From the NCBI GenBank assembly GCA_023390955.1, contig JAEWBW010000276.1:1-30315 (forward strand): a DNA stretch of 30,315 nucleotides, in the 5' to 3' direction. The translations under genes were made by a program, and so were the position numbers. A model generated the notes under the pieces. The model saw only the letters and a list, made by a program, of their open reading frames with translations, did no database searches and had not been told where the DNA came from. Origin of the DNA: Pseudomonadota bacterium (GTDB lineage Bacteria; Pseudomonadota; Alphaproteobacteria; Rhizobiales; Xanthobacteraceae). Shown here in pieces: positions 5,619 to 14,338 of this stretch. Every line of letters starts with the position of its first letter. Within the stretch, counting starts at the first letter, position 1.

Positions 5619-7940
5619 TCAGCCCACCTTCGCGTCGCGGATCGCCTGCCAGATCTTCTGCGGCGTCAGCGGCGTGTTGAGCTGGGTGATGCCGAGCTCG
5701 CTGAGCGCGTCCATCACACCGTTGGTGATGCAGGGCGGGCCGCCGATGGCGCCGGATTCGCCGCAGCCCTTGGCGCCGAGCGGATTGGTGCGGCAGGGCG
5801 CGGAATCGTCCAGCGTCACCTCGATCGGCGGAACGTCGTCGGCGCGCGGGATGCAGTAATCCTGGTAGCTGGCGGTAAGCAGCTGGCCCTCGGTGTCGTA
5901 GGACACGCCCTCATACAACGCCTGTCCGATGCCCTGCGCGACGCCGCCATGGATCTGGCCGGTGACCAGCATCGGATTGACGGCCACGCCGACGTCGTCG
6001 ACCGTGGTGTAGCGCACGACCTTGGACACGCCGGTCTCCGGATCGATCTCGACCTCGCAGATATGCGTGCCGTTCGGCCAGCTCGGACCGTCGACCTCGC
6101 CTTCGGAATCGACGCTGAGCTTGGCGCCGCTCTCCTTCTCGGCCAGATCGAACAGGCTGATGCGGCGGTCGGTGCCAACCACCGTGAGCATGCCGCCCTG
6201 GTACTCGATGTCCTCGACCGAGGTCTCCAGCACGTTCGCGGCCTTCTCGCGCGCCTTCTGGATCATGTCGTTGGAGGAGACCGCCACGGCCGTGCCGCCC
6301 ACGAACAGCGAGCGCGAGCCAACGCTGCCAAAGCCCATCGCCAGATCGGTATCGCCCTGGACGACGTCGATCTTGTCCATGGGGATGCCGAGCGTGTCGG
6401 AGATCATCTGCGTGTAGGTGGTCTGCAGCCCCTGCCCCATCGCCATGGTGCCGGAATGCAGGATGACGCGGCCCTGCGAGGTCGCGTGCAGGCTGACCTT
6501 CTCGGTGTGCGCGCGGCCGCCGGTCCATTCGATGTAGGAGGTGAGGCCGCGGCCGTAGAGCAGGCCCTTCTTCTTCGCCGCCTTCTTGCGCGCGGCAAAG
6601 CCGTCCCAATCGGCAAGCTTGGTGGCACGGTCGAGCATGTGCGCGAAGGCGCCGGAATCATAAACCTGGCCCGCCGCATTGGTGTAGGGCAGCTGCGCCG
6701 GCTTGATGTAGTTGGCCTTGCGGATCGCGCGCGGATCCATGCCGATTTTTCGCGCGGCGGCGTCGAACAGGCGCTCGACGATGAAGACGGCCTCGGGGCG
6801 ACCCGCGCCGCGATAGGCGCCGACTGGAGCGGTGTGGGTCATCACCGACTTCACCTCGAAATGCACCAGCGGCAGATCGTAGACGCCGGTCTGCACGAAC
6901 GGGCCGAGCACCAGCGGGATGATGTTCGCCGCACCCGAGGAATAGGCGCCGGTGCAACCGATCGAGTTGACCCGATAGGCCAGCACCTTGCCCTTGGCGT
7001 CGAGCGCGAAGGAGGCGGTCGAGGTGAGATCGCGGCCGTGGGTGCCGCCGACGAACTCGTCGGTGCGGTCGCCGCGCCAGCGGATCTTCTTGCTCAGCTT
7101 GGTGGCGGCATAGGCGACGATGCCGTCTTCCGGATAGAGATTGGTCTTCTGGCCAAAGCCGCCGCCGAGGTCGCCGACCAGCACGCGGACGCTGTCCTTC
7201 GGACGCTTCAACACGGCTTCGGCGAGCACGTCACGGGTCGAAGCCGGGGTCTGCGACTGGACGTGCAGCAGCAGGCGGCCGGTCTTCTTGTCGATCTCGG
7301 CAATGGTCGAGCGCGGCTCCATCGCCGACGGCACCAGGCGCTGGCTGACGATATCGAGCTCGACGGTGTGCGCGGCTTTCGCGAAGGCTTCGTCCACCTT
7401 GGCGGCGTCGCCATAGCTCATCGCGCCGACGATGTTGTCGGGCGCCTCGGGCCAGACCACGGGCGCGCCGGGCTTCACGGCTTCGACGGGATCGACGACG
7501 GCAGGCTGCACGTCGTAGTCGATCACGATCGCTTCCGCCGCGCTCTGGGCGAGCGCACGCGAGGAGGCGACCACGGCGGCCACGGCTTCGCCGGCGTAAC
7601 GCACGGTCTCATGGGCGAGCAGCCGGCGCGGTGGCACCGTCATCGGCGAGCCGTCGGGGCGCTTGAAGATGCTTAAGGTAGGAATGGTGCCGATATCGTC
7701 CTTGATCAGGTCGGCGCCGGTATAGACCGCGGTGACGCCGGCCATCGCGATGGCTGCGCTGGTGTCGATCGAGACGATCTTGGCGTGGGCATGCGGCGAG
7801 CGCAGCACATGCAGCCACAGCGCGCCGTCCTCCGGCTTGTCGTCGATGAACTGTCCCTTCCCCGTCAGCAGCCGCTGGTCTTCCAAACGCTTGACGGGCT
7901 GGCCCGCTCCGAAACGCAGATTGCCGGGAAGGATATTCAT
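5619..7940 (-). CDS. Molybdopterin-dependent hydroxylase large subunit (xanthine dehydrogenase / CoxL-like family)
   Basis: A 773-residue protein of the molybdenum hydroxylase family. Visible are the aldehyde oxidase a/b hammerhead domain (about 15-125), the GGGFGQK loop (259-265), the cofactor loop AYRGAGR (375-381), and the C-terminal GAKGCGESGAIGG with the catalytic Glu at 728. True form I CO dehydrogenases have AYRCSFR in the cofactor loop; AYRGAGR is the pattern of form II CoxL and related hydroxylases, so CO oxidation is unlikely. The usual partners, a [2Fe-2S] subunit and an FAD subunit, are not encoded next to it: downstream is a repeat and a converging operon, upstream a DapA-like aldolase gene. 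It may recruit small subunits from elsewhere in the genome. An AAAGGA site precedes the ATG. Confidence 0.9.
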   Translation of the reverse strand: MNILPGNLRFGAGQPVKRLEDQRLLTGKGQFIDDKPEDGALWLHVLRSPHAHAKIVSIDTSAAIAMAGVTAVYTGADLIKDDIGTIPTLSIFKRPDGSPMTVPPRRLLAHETVRYAGEAVAAVVASSRALAQSAAEAIVIDYDVQPAVVDPVEAVKPGAPVVWPEAPDNIVGAMSYGDAAKVDEAFAKAAHTVELDIVSQRLVPSAMEPRSTIAEIDKKTGRLLLHVQSQTPASTRDVLAEAVLKRPKDSVRVLVGDLGGGFGQKTNLYPEDGIVAYAATKLSKKIRWRGDRTDEFVGGTHGRDLTSTASFALDAKGKVLAYRVNSIGCTGAYSSGAANIIPLVLGPFVQTGVYDLPLVHFEVKSVMTHTAPVGAYRGAGRPEAVFIVERLFDAAARKIGMDPRAIRKANYIKPAQLPYTNAAGQVYDSGAFAHMLDRATKLADWDGFAARKKAAKKKGLLYGRGLTSYIEWTGGRAHTEKVSLHATSQGRVILHSGTMAMGQGLQTTYTQMISDTLGIPMDKIDVVQGDTDLAMGFGSVGSRSLFVGGTAVAVSSNDMIQKAREKAANVLETSVEDIEYQGGMLTVVGTDRRISLFDLAEKESGAKLSVDSEGEVDGPSWPNGTHICEVEIDPETGVSKVVRYTTVDDVGVAVNPMLVTGQIHGGVAQGIGQALYEGVSYDTEGQLLTASYQDYCIPRADDVPPIEVTLDDSAPCRTNPLGAKGCGESGAIGGPPCITNGVMDALSELGITQLNTPLTPQKIWQAIRDAKVG

Positions 7941-8053
7941 TCAACTGGGTCCTTTAAGCCTCAAAGTGCGGGCGCCTTTTAGCGGATCGAGGCATGCGAG
8001 GCCAGCCGCGCTTTTGGGCGATAAACCCACGGATTCGTCATGCCAGATGGTGA

Positions 8054-8929
8054 TTAGCCGAGGTCCCGCAAGGCCGCTTCCACGACCTGCCGCGCTTCGG
8101 CGGTCAGCGCCGCCTGGGGCGGGACGGGGTCGCCGACATCGTAGCCCTGGATCGACAGTCCGGCCTTGATGCAGGCGGCGAGGTTGAAGCGGGCGAAGGC
8201 TTCATTGATCCGCCACAGCTTCCGTTGCAGCGCCATGGCTGCATCCCATTGTCCGGCCTTGCAGAGGTTGTAGAGCTCGACGCTCTGGCGCGGGATGATG
8301 CAGGCCGGTCCCGCCATCCAGCCGAGCCCGCCGATCAGCATCACCGCTGCCGGGATATGGGCCGAGGCCGAGAACACGCGGATGGAATCGCCGCAGCGGT
8401 TCATGATCGAGAGCAGGCGCCCGGTGTTGGTCGAGGCGTCCTTGATGTAGCCGATGCGCGGATGCGCGGCGAGGCGCGCGATCACGTCCAGCGTCAGATC
8501 GGAGCGCTGGAATTGCGGATTGGTGTAGATGACGACGGGAATGTCGACGGCGTCAGCGATGCCGCGGAAATAGGATTCGATCTGCGTGTCCGCGAGGGGA
8601 AAGTAAGCCTCCAGGATCGCCAGAATGCCGTTGGCGCCGAGCTTCTGGTACGCCTTGGCCTGCGCCACCGCATCCGCCGTCGAGGTGGAGGCGACACCGG
8701 CGACGACCGGCACGCGGCCCTTGGCGGCCTCGATGGTGGTCTGCACCACGGCCATGCGCTGCGCGGCATTGAGATAGGCGAACTCGCCGGTCGAGCCGAG
8801 CGGCGTCAATCCATGCACGTCCGCACCGATCAGATCGTCGCAGAGCTTTGCAAGCACGCCGGTCCGCACCGCGCCGTCGGCATCGACGGGCGAAACGAGA
8901 TAGGGAAAAACGCCGTGGAACTCGCTCAT
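8054..8929 (-). CDS. Dihydrodipicolinate synthase family aldolase/lyase (not DapA)
   Basis: A 291-residue (beta/alpha)8 class I aldolase of the DHDPS/N-acetylneuraminate lyase family. Visible are the GSTGE loop (45-49), the catalytic Tyr135 in VVIYTNP, and the Schiff-base Lys163 in GYIKDAS. The arginine that binds the semialdehyde carboxylate in true DapA (YNxPxR) is replaced here (YTNPQF), so the lysine-pathway reaction is unlikely; a keto-acid aldolase or dehydratase is more probable. The ATG at 8929 was chosen because MSEFHGVFPYLVSPVD fits the family N-terminus; the frame is open 35 codons further up with no better ribosome site. The gene precedes the molybdoenzyme gene on the same strand with a 113-base gap, so the two may be linked in one catabolic unit. 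Confidence 0.88.
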   Translation of the reverse strand: MSEFHGVFPYLVSPVDADGAVRTGVLAKLCDDLIGADVHGLTPLGSTGEFAYLNAAQRMAVVQTTIEAAKGRVPVVAGVASTSTADAVAQAKAYQKLGANGILAILEAYFPLADTQIESYFRGIADAVDIPVVIYTNPQFQRSDLTLDVIARLAAHPRIGYIKDASTNTGRLLSIMNRCGDSIRVFSASAHIPAAVMLIGGLGWMAGPACIIPRQSVELYNLCKAGQWDAAMALQRKLWRINEAFARFNLAACIKAGLSIQGYDVGDPVPPQAALTAEARQVVEAALRDLG

Positions 8930-9074
8930 GAAGGCCGTGCTAACACGGTGCTCAGAGGCCAGCAAGCGAGCTGCACATTCCGCGGGCATGCGGCATTGAC
9001 GACCTCTTAAGGACGTTGCGCGGGCAACCATCATGCCGCAGCCCCTGCCTACCCGTTGTTAGGAACTGGCGGCG

Positions 9075-10214
9075 ATGGTGCCGGCCATGTCGCTCAAGCT
9101 GCCCAGTTTCCTGCATTCCGATCCGCGGATCCGGCGCGAGCTCGTCGACCTCCTCTACACCTCGCTGCCGCAGGTGATGGCCATCAACGTCACCTCGGTG
9201 ACCGGCGCGGTGGCGCTGGCGGTCATTCGCGGCGACATCGGCTATGCCGTCGTCTCCTTCTGCATCTTCGTGACCGCAGCCGTGCGGATCGCCTCGCTGC
9301 TGCGCTACAAGTCGCGCGCCGCCTGCCTCTCCGACGCCGACGTGGTGCGCTGGGAGCGGATGTACGGCGCCGGCGCCTCCGCCTTCGGGCTCGCGCTCGG
9401 CATGCTGTCGTATCGCGCGCTTCAGCTCGGCGACGCGCCCGGCGCCTTGATGGCGTTCGGGCTGTCGATGTCGTTCTGCGTCGGCATGGTCTCGCGCGCT
9501 GCGATCCGGCCCTGGATCATCCTCGTCACCGCCGCCGTGCTGCTGAGCCCGACCATCGTCGCCGGCATGATGCGCCCCGAACTTGCCTACAAGATCGGCG
9601 CGGGCATGCTCGTGCTGTTCTGGCTGACGCTGCGCGAGGCCTCGAAGCATCTCAGCGCGGCCTTCGTCGAGCGTCTGGAGGCAAAGCACCGGCTGGCGCG
9701 CCAGGCGACCCACGATTTCCTGACCGATTTGCCGAACCGCGCCGCATTCCTGCAGGCGCTTGCGGACGTTCGCGGCCCCTTCGCCACCATCGCCATCGAT
9801 CTCGACGGCTTCAAGCCGGTCAACGATCGCCACGGCCATCATGCCGGCGACGATTTGCTGCGCCAGGTCGCCGACCGCTTGCGGACCTGCGTCGGTGCAG
9901 GCGGCATCGCCGCGCGCTTCGGCGGCGACGAGTTCATGATGTTGCAGCCGGTCTCCGCCGGCGCGGACGGCCGCGAGCAGGCGCTCGCGCTGGCGCGCCA
10001 GGCCATTCTGGAATTGTCGATGCCGTTCCTGCTGTCGGAGGTGCCGGTCGTGATCGGCGCCAGCGCCGGCATTTTGGTCAGCGACGGCGCGCCGGCGGTG
10101 AGCGCCGTGCTGCTCGAGCGTGTCGACCGCGCACTCTACGCCGCCAAGCGCGCCGGCGGCGGATGCTGGACCTGGTCGGACGAGGAAGCGAGCCTTGAGC
10201 TAGCGGCCGGCTGA
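9075..10214 (+). CDS. Membrane-bound diguanylate cyclase (GGDEF)
   Basis: A 379-residue protein with an N-terminal membrane part of about five or six hydrophobic segments (residues 33-185), a short linker helix, and a GGDEF domain (about 208-365). The signature is complete: DFLTDLPNR at the domain start, DLDGFKPVND with the metal-binding Asp, and RFGGDEF at 281-287. It should make cyclic di-GMP from two GTP. The RxxD inhibitory site that normally lies five residues before GGDEF is replaced by GAGG, so product inhibition at this site is not expected. The ATG at 9075 has AGGA about 10 bases upstream; an ATG four codons later (9087) is an alternative. No EAL domain is present. The sensed signal is unknown. 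Confidence 0.93.
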   Translation: MVPAMSLKLPSFLHSDPRIRRELVDLLYTSLPQVMAINVTSVTGAVALAVIRGDIGYAVVSFCIFVTAAVRIASLLRYKSRAACLSDADVVRWERMYGAGASAFGLALGMLSYRALQLGDAPGALMAFGLSMSFCVGMVSRAAIRPWIILVTAAVLLSPTIVAGMMRPELAYKIGAGMLVLFWLTLREASKHLSAAFVERLEAKHRLARQATHDFLTDLPNRAAFLQALADVRGPFATIAIDLDGFKPVNDRHGHHAGDDLLRQVADRLRTCVGAGGIAARFGGDEFMMLQPVSAGADGREQALALARQAILELSMPFLLSEVPVVIGASAGILVSDGAPAVSAVLLERVDRALYAAKRAGGGCWTWSDEEASLELAAG

Positions 10215-10227
10215 GGTCGTACGCGCC

Positions 10228-11193
10228 TTACGCCTTGAGCAGTCGCACCCGCGTGCCCCAGGGATCGAGCGCTTCGACACCACCGGACATCGCCGTAACC
10301 TGCCCACCTGCCTTGCGCAGGCGTTCTTCCTGCGCCGCGACCAGATCCGGCTTCGCCATCACCAGCGAGAACCAGGCGAGCCCCGTCGCCGCATCATCAC
10401 GCCGGCCGGCGCCCTGGCTCTGCCAGACATTCATGCCGAGGTGATGGTGATAGCGGCCCGATGACAGGAACGCCGCGCCGTTACGCTTGCGCACGGGATC
10501 GAGGCCGATCGCGCCGTGATAGAAGCCTTCAGCCTGCGCGAGATCGCCGACGCGCAAATGCATGTGGCCGATGCGCAATCCGTCAGGCGCCTTGGCGTAA
10601 TCGCTGACGCGCGTGTTGGTGAGCGCCAGCAGGCCGGGGATATCGAGCTGATCGGTCGCCATCTTCACCGAGCCTTCGCTCCACTCCCATTGCGAGGGAT
10701 CGCGATCGGCATAGACTTCGATGCCGTTGCCTTCGGGATCGTCGAGATAGACGGACTCGCTGACGAGATGATCGGCAAAGCCAGAGAGAGGCACGCGATG
10801 CGAGACCGCCATCACCAGCCAGCGCGCCAGATCCTTTCGCGTCGGCATCAAGAACGCGGTGTGAAAGAGGCCGGCCGATTTGCGATCCTCGATCGCCGCT
10901 TCGGGGCGCGCTTCGAGCATGAGGAGCTTGACCCCGCCGGCACCAAGCGTCGCGGCGGTACCTGAGCGCTCCATCACGGCGAGGCCGAGCATGTCGCGAT
11001 AGAAATCGGCGACCACATCCAGCTTCTTGACCCGCAGCGTCACCATGCCGACCCGCATCGGCGTGCGGCTGGCAAAGGTCGGACCGCCGCCCTGCGGCAT
11101 CCCCTCGGCACGCGCCGCTCCGGCAGCCGCGGCCGCAAGTGTGGTTGCGCCGGCAAGATGAAGGAGCGTGCGGCGGGTGAGATCGATGGTCAT
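10228..11193 (-). CDS. Tat-exported VOC (glyoxalase / extradiol dioxygenase-like) protein
   Basis: A 321-residue protein with a twin-arginine signal (DLTRRTLLHLAG, then an Ala-rich core ending ARAEG near 30), followed by two VOC domains (about 48-165 and 207-320). Folded export through Tat fits a metalloprotein. Usual VOC metal ligands are His-His-Glu per domain. Domain 1 has Met50 at the first His position, with His111 and Glu159 kept. Domain 2 has His210 and His250/251, but Arg317 sits where the Glu is expected (DPWGTRVRL). Neither domain therefore has an intact triad, and the reaction is uncertain; CatE-like catechol dioxygenase is the nearest family by layout. The ATG at 11193 gives a proper signal peptide; a TTG six codons upstream also is in frame. 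Confidence 0.83.
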   Translation of the reverse strand: MTIDLTRRTLLHLAGATTLAAAAAGAARAEGMPQGGGPTFASRTPMRVGMVTLRVKKLDVVADFYRDMLGLAVMERSGTAATLGAGGVKLLMLEARPEAAIEDRKSAGLFHTAFLMPTRKDLARWLVMAVSHRVPLSGFADHLVSESVYLDDPEGNGIEVYADRDPSQWEWSEGSVKMATDQLDIPGLLALTNTRVSDYAKAPDGLRIGHMHLRVGDLAQAEGFYHGAIGLDPVRKRNGAAFLSSGRYHHHLGMNVWQSQGAGRRDDAATGLAWFSLVMAKPDLVAAQEERLRKAGGQVTAMSGGVEALDPWGTRVRLLKA

Positions 11194-11321
11194 CGTGAAG
11201 GCTCGCTGCAATGAATTGGGCCGTCAGGCGCAATCTTCGCGGCAATTGCTACACGCATCGGCGAACCGCTCACAATCACATATTCGTCGGCGGGCTCCGG
11301 GGAAACACGGGCCCGGCCGTC

Positions 11322-11385
11322 GTAGCCCGATGCAGCGGAGCGCAATCCGGGACACCGTTCCCGCATTCCGCTCCATGCGGGCTAC
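11322..11385. repeat. Imperfect palindromic intergenic repeat downstream of tex
   Basis: The two arms read GTAGCCCGATGCAGCGGA and TCCGCTCCATGCGGGCTAC and pair over about 18 bases with one mismatch and one bulge. The interior holds GCGCAATCCGGG, a familiar sequence of rhizobial repeats. It ends 8 bases beyond the tex stop codon, where it may terminate or stabilise that transcript. Confidence 0.7.
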
Positions 11386-11392
11386 AATTCCA

Positions 11393-13729
11393 TCACACCC
11401 GCTTGCCGCCGCTCTTCTCGGCGGCGCGGCGCATGGCTTCGGCCAGCGCACCGCCACCGCCACCAGCCGGCTCCTGCTTGCGCGGGGCGGACGAGGTCAT
11501 GCGGTTGGCGTTGCGCGGGTTGTTGTCGCGCTGCATGCCGAGCGCATCCTTCTTGGCGCCGACCTCGTCGTCGAGGCGCAGCGTCAGTGAGATGCGCTTG
11601 CGGGCGACCTCGAAGTCGAGCACCTTCACCTTGACGATGTCGCCGGGCTTCACCACCTCGCGTGGATCCTTGATGAAGGTCTTCGACATCGCCGAGATGT
11701 GCACGAGGCCATCCTGGTGCACGCCGATATCGACGAACGCGCCAAAGGCCGCGACGTTGGTCACCGTGCCTTCCAAGATCATGCCCTTCTGCAGGTCCTT
11801 GATCTCCTCGACGCCTTCCTTGAACACCGCGGCCTTGAATGCCGGACGCGGGTCGCGGCCCGGCTTCTCCAGCTCGCGCAAGATGTCCGTAACGGTCGGC
11901 AGACCAAAGGTCTCGTCGACGAAGTCCTTGGGCTTCAGCGCACGCACGTCGGCGCTGCCGATCAGCGCCTTGATGTCGCTCTTGGTCGCCGCGAGGATCC
12001 GGCGCACCACCGGATAGGCTTCCGGATGCACGCCGGAGGCATCGAGCGGGTCTTCGCCGCCGAGGATGCGCAGGAAGCCCGCGCACTGCTCGAACGCCTT
12101 CGGGCCGAGCCGCGGCACTTCCTTCAGCGACTTGCGCGACTTGAACGGACCGTTGGCGTCGCGGTGCTGGACGATGCTCTGCGCAAGACCGGAGCCGACG
12201 CCCGACACACGCGCGAGCAGCGGCGCGGACGCGGTGTTGACGTCGACGCCGACGGCGTTCACGCAATCCTCGACCACCGCGTCGAGCGACTTTGCGAGCT
12301 TGGCCTGGCCGAGATCGTGCTGATACTGGCCGACGCCGATCGCCTTGGGCTCGATCTTGACGAGCTCGGCGAGCGGATCCTGCAGGCGCCGCGCGATCGA
12401 AACCGCACCGCGCAGCGTGACGTCGAGGCCCGGCAATTCCTCCGAAGCAAAGGCCGAGGCCGAATAGACCGACGCGCCGGCTTCCGACACCACGATCTTG
12501 TTCATCTTCAGCTCGGCCAAACCCTTCACGAGATCGCCCGCCAGCTTGTCGGTTTCGCGCGAGGCGGTGCCGTTGCCGATCGCGATCAGCTCGACACGAT
12601 GCTTTAGCGCGAGCCTGCCCAGCGTCGCGAGCGACTCGTTCCACTGCCGCTGCGGCTCATGCGGATAGATCACGGCGGTGTCGACGACCTTGCCGGTCGC
12701 ATCGGTGACGGCGACCTTGACGCCGGTGCGGTAGCCGGGATCGAGCCCCATGGTGGCGCGCGCGCCGGCCGGCGCGGCGAGCAGGAGGTCGCGCAGGTTC
12801 GAGGCGAACACGCGCACCGCCTCGGTCTCGGCCGCATTCCACAGACGCATGCGCAGGTCGATGTTGAGATGCACTTGAATCTTGGTGCGCCAGGCCCAGC
12901 GCACGGTGTCGATCAGCCAGCGGTCGCCGGCGCGCTTGAGATCGGCGATGCCGAAGCGCTTCATGATCTTCAGCTCGTAGATGCCGGGCACGCCGGCCGG
13001 CGGCGCTTCCTCGGCCTGCATCTGCAGATCGAGGATCTCTTCCTTCTCGCCGCGGAACATCGCCAGGATGCGATGCGACGGCAGCTTCGTCAGCGGCTCG
13101 GAGAACTCAAAATAGTCGGCGAATTTCTCGCCCTCTGCGTTCTTGCCCTTGCGCACGGTCGAGGCCATGCGTGCGTTGCTCCAGACGTCCTCGCGCAGAG
13201 CACCGATCAGGTCGGCGTCCTCATCGAAACGTTCGACCAGGATGGCGCGGGCGCCATCAAGCGCGGCGGTGGCATCGGCAACGCCCTTCTCGGCGTTGAC
13301 AAAGGTCTCCGCGAACACTTTTGGATCGGTGTCGGGCTTGCTGAGCAACGTATCGGCCAGCGGCTCGAGGCCGGCTTCCTTGGCGATCTCCGCCTTGGTG
13401 CGGCGCTTCGGCTTGAACGGCAGATAGATGTCTTCGAGACGCGCCTTGCTGTCGGCGGCCAGAATGCTGGCTTCGAGCGCCGCGTCGAGCTTGCCCTGCT
13501 CGCGAATCGATTCGAGCACGGCCTTGCGGCGATCTTCGAGCTCGCGCAAATAGACGAGGCGCTCTTCCAGCGTGCGCAGCTGGGCGTCGTCGAGGCCTCC
13601 GGTGGCTTCCTTGCGGTAACGGGCGATGAAGGGAACCGTGGCGCCGCCGTCGAGCAGCGTCACCGCCGCCTCGACCTGCTCTTCTCGCGCGCCAAGCTCT
13701 TGTGCGATCTTCTGATTGATATTCGCCAC
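11393..13729 (-). CDS. tex: Tex family RNA-binding transcriptional accessory protein
   Basis: A 778-residue protein with the full Tex layout: N-terminal helical domain ('INQKIAQELGAREEQVEAAVTLL', 'TVPFIARYRKEATGGLDD'), YqgF/RNase H-like domain ('GLDPGYRTGVKVAVTDATGKVVD'), helix-hairpin-helix repeats ('LLARVSGVGSGLAQSIV'), and a C-terminal S1 domain ('LEGTVTNVAAFGAFVDIGVHQDGLVH'). Tex binds nucleic acid and influences transcription and gene expression under stress; it acts in the cytoplasm. I choose the GTG at 13729 because AGAGGA lies 7 bases upstream and the protein then begins (M)ANINQKIAQELG as in the family; a GTG 13 codons further up has no such site. Past the S1 domain is a short Gly-rich, Lys/Arg-ended tail. 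Confidence 0.96.
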   Translation of the reverse strand: MANINQKIAQELGAREEQVEAAVTLLDGGATVPFIARYRKEATGGLDDAQLRTLEERLVYLRELEDRRKAVLESIREQGKLDAALEASILAADSKARLEDIYLPFKPKRRTKAEIAKEAGLEPLADTLLSKPDTDPKVFAETFVNAEKGVADATAALDGARAILVERFDEDADLIGALREDVWSNARMASTVRKGKNAEGEKFADYFEFSEPLTKLPSHRILAMFRGEKEEILDLQMQAEEAPPAGVPGIYELKIMKRFGIADLKRAGDRWLIDTVRWAWRTKIQVHLNIDLRMRLWNAAETEAVRVFASNLRDLLLAAPAGARATMGLDPGYRTGVKVAVTDATGKVVDTAVIYPHEPQRQWNESLATLGRLALKHRVELIAIGNGTASRETDKLAGDLVKGLAELKMNKIVVSEAGASVYSASAFASEELPGLDVTLRGAVSIARRLQDPLAELVKIEPKAIGVGQYQHDLGQAKLAKSLDAVVEDCVNAVGVDVNTASAPLLARVSGVGSGLAQSIVQHRDANGPFKSRKSLKEVPRLGPKAFEQCAGFLRILGGEDPLDASGVHPEAYPVVRRILAATKSDIKALIGSADVRALKPKDFVDETFGLPTVTDILRELEKPGRDPRPAFKAAVFKEGVEEIKDLQKGMILEGTVTNVAAFGAFVDIGVHQDGLVHISAMSKTFIKDPREVVKPGDIVKVKVLDFEVARKRISLTLRLDDEVGAKKDALGMQRDNNPRNANRMTSSAPRKQEPAGGGGGALAEAMRRAAEKSGGKRV

Positions 13730-13736
13730 GCCAGTT

Positions 13737-13742
13737 TCCTCT
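13737..13742 (-). promoter_or_regulatory. Ribosome binding site fixing the tex GTG start
   Basis: AGAGGA on the minus strand with 7 bases to the GTG at 13729. It decides between this start and a GTG 39 bases further upstream, which lacks a comparable site. Confidence 0.7.
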
Positions 13743-13782
13743 ATCAGTACGCGACGCAAATCAAACACGCCGCGGGACGCCG

Positions 13783-13812
13783 CTTATGGACCAACACCGG
13801 TCGATTCATCAA
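13783..13812 (-). promoter_or_regulatory. tex: Candidate tex promoter
   Basis: On the minus strand TTGATG (13812-13807) is followed after 18 bases by CATAAG (13788-13783). Each hexamer matches the sigma-70 consensus at four of six positions. This would give a leader of roughly 45 bases before the tex start. Other AT-rich candidates exist further upstream. Confidence 0.3.
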
Positions 13813-14310
13813 GGTGCGACACCGCCCCGTCGACAGGGGTTTTTATCGCATCGACGGGACTTGATCATCCGCGATCTCGCCATATTCGTCCGTGCGACGC
13901 GGAACAGGGAATGAGAGTTGTCCAAAGATATTGTGGTTGGGACTCTTGCATTTTGTGATGTTGCGTTAGGCGCGATTGATCCGCGTTGGTGCTGTCGGCC
14001 ACGCCCACCGCTGTCATGCCCGGCTTGACCGGGGCATCCAGGACGCCGCAACCTCTCTGTATCCACGCGCCGTCTCTGGAATACTGGATCGCCCGGTCGC
14101 GCCGGGCGATGATAATCGTGGGTCGGGTCGATCGCATACTTGCATTAATCCGAATTTCTATAAAGGCGAATATTTTATCGCATGCCGATTGACCCAGCGC
14201 TTGGGTGTTTTGCCCGCCGGGCGACACACCGGGTTGTAAGAAGCCGCGAACGAGCCGGTGCTTTAGGCACAGCAGCCCCTAATAAGCGCAGCAGCCCTGC
14301 GTCCGCTTTG
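13813..14310. other. Intergenic stretch between tex and the amidase, no gene seen
   Basis: Together with the flanking promoter sites this is a 635-bp gap between divergent genes. It holds a CCCGTCGA/TCGACGGG inverted pair with a T-rich loop (about 13827-13860), an AT-richer patch at 13925-13975, repeat copy B, and an AT-rich patch at 14140-14180. The amidase frame is open back to an ATG at 14182, but those 61 codons have no ribosome binding site and read as Arg/Ala-rich non-protein sequence, so I treat them as untranslated. Confidence 0.6.
14011..14114 (+). repeat. Palindromic intergenic repeat, copy B
   Basis: About 104 bp with hairpins ATGCCCGG/CCGGGGCAT (14015-14037) and ATCGCCCGG/CCGGGCGAT (near 14088-14110). 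The segment CGTCTCTGGAATACTGGATC between them is identical to that of copy A, which lies in opposite orientation at 1216-1320; the middle part differs in sequence but is of similar length. This is a mosaic of two palindromes with a partly conserved centre. Confidence 0.8.
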
Positions 14311-14338
14311 TTGACAGGCCCCACTCGCCAACTATGGT
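14311..14338 (+). promoter_or_regulatory. Candidate sigma-70 promoter for the amidase
   Basis: A perfect TTGACA at 14311-14316 is followed by a 16-base spacer and TATGGT at 14333-14338 (four of six matches to TATAAT). Transcription would start about 20 bases before the ATG at 14365, leaving room for the ribosome binding site AAAGGGA (about 14349-14355). Confidence 0.5.

Noticed and set aside
5949..7676. Long plus-strand open frame of 575 codons opposite the molybdoenzyme gene
   Set aside because: It is antisense to a fully recognisable protein; its translation is His/Asp/Arg/Ala-rich in the manner of high-GC shadow frames and shows no motif.
5619..7940. Aerobic CO dehydrogenase large subunit (coxL form I)
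   Set aside because: The cofactor loop is AYRGAGR, not AYRCSFR, and coxM/coxS are not adjacent.
8054..8929. Lysine-pathway DapA
   Set aside because: The carboxylate-binding Arg of the YNxPxR motif is missing.
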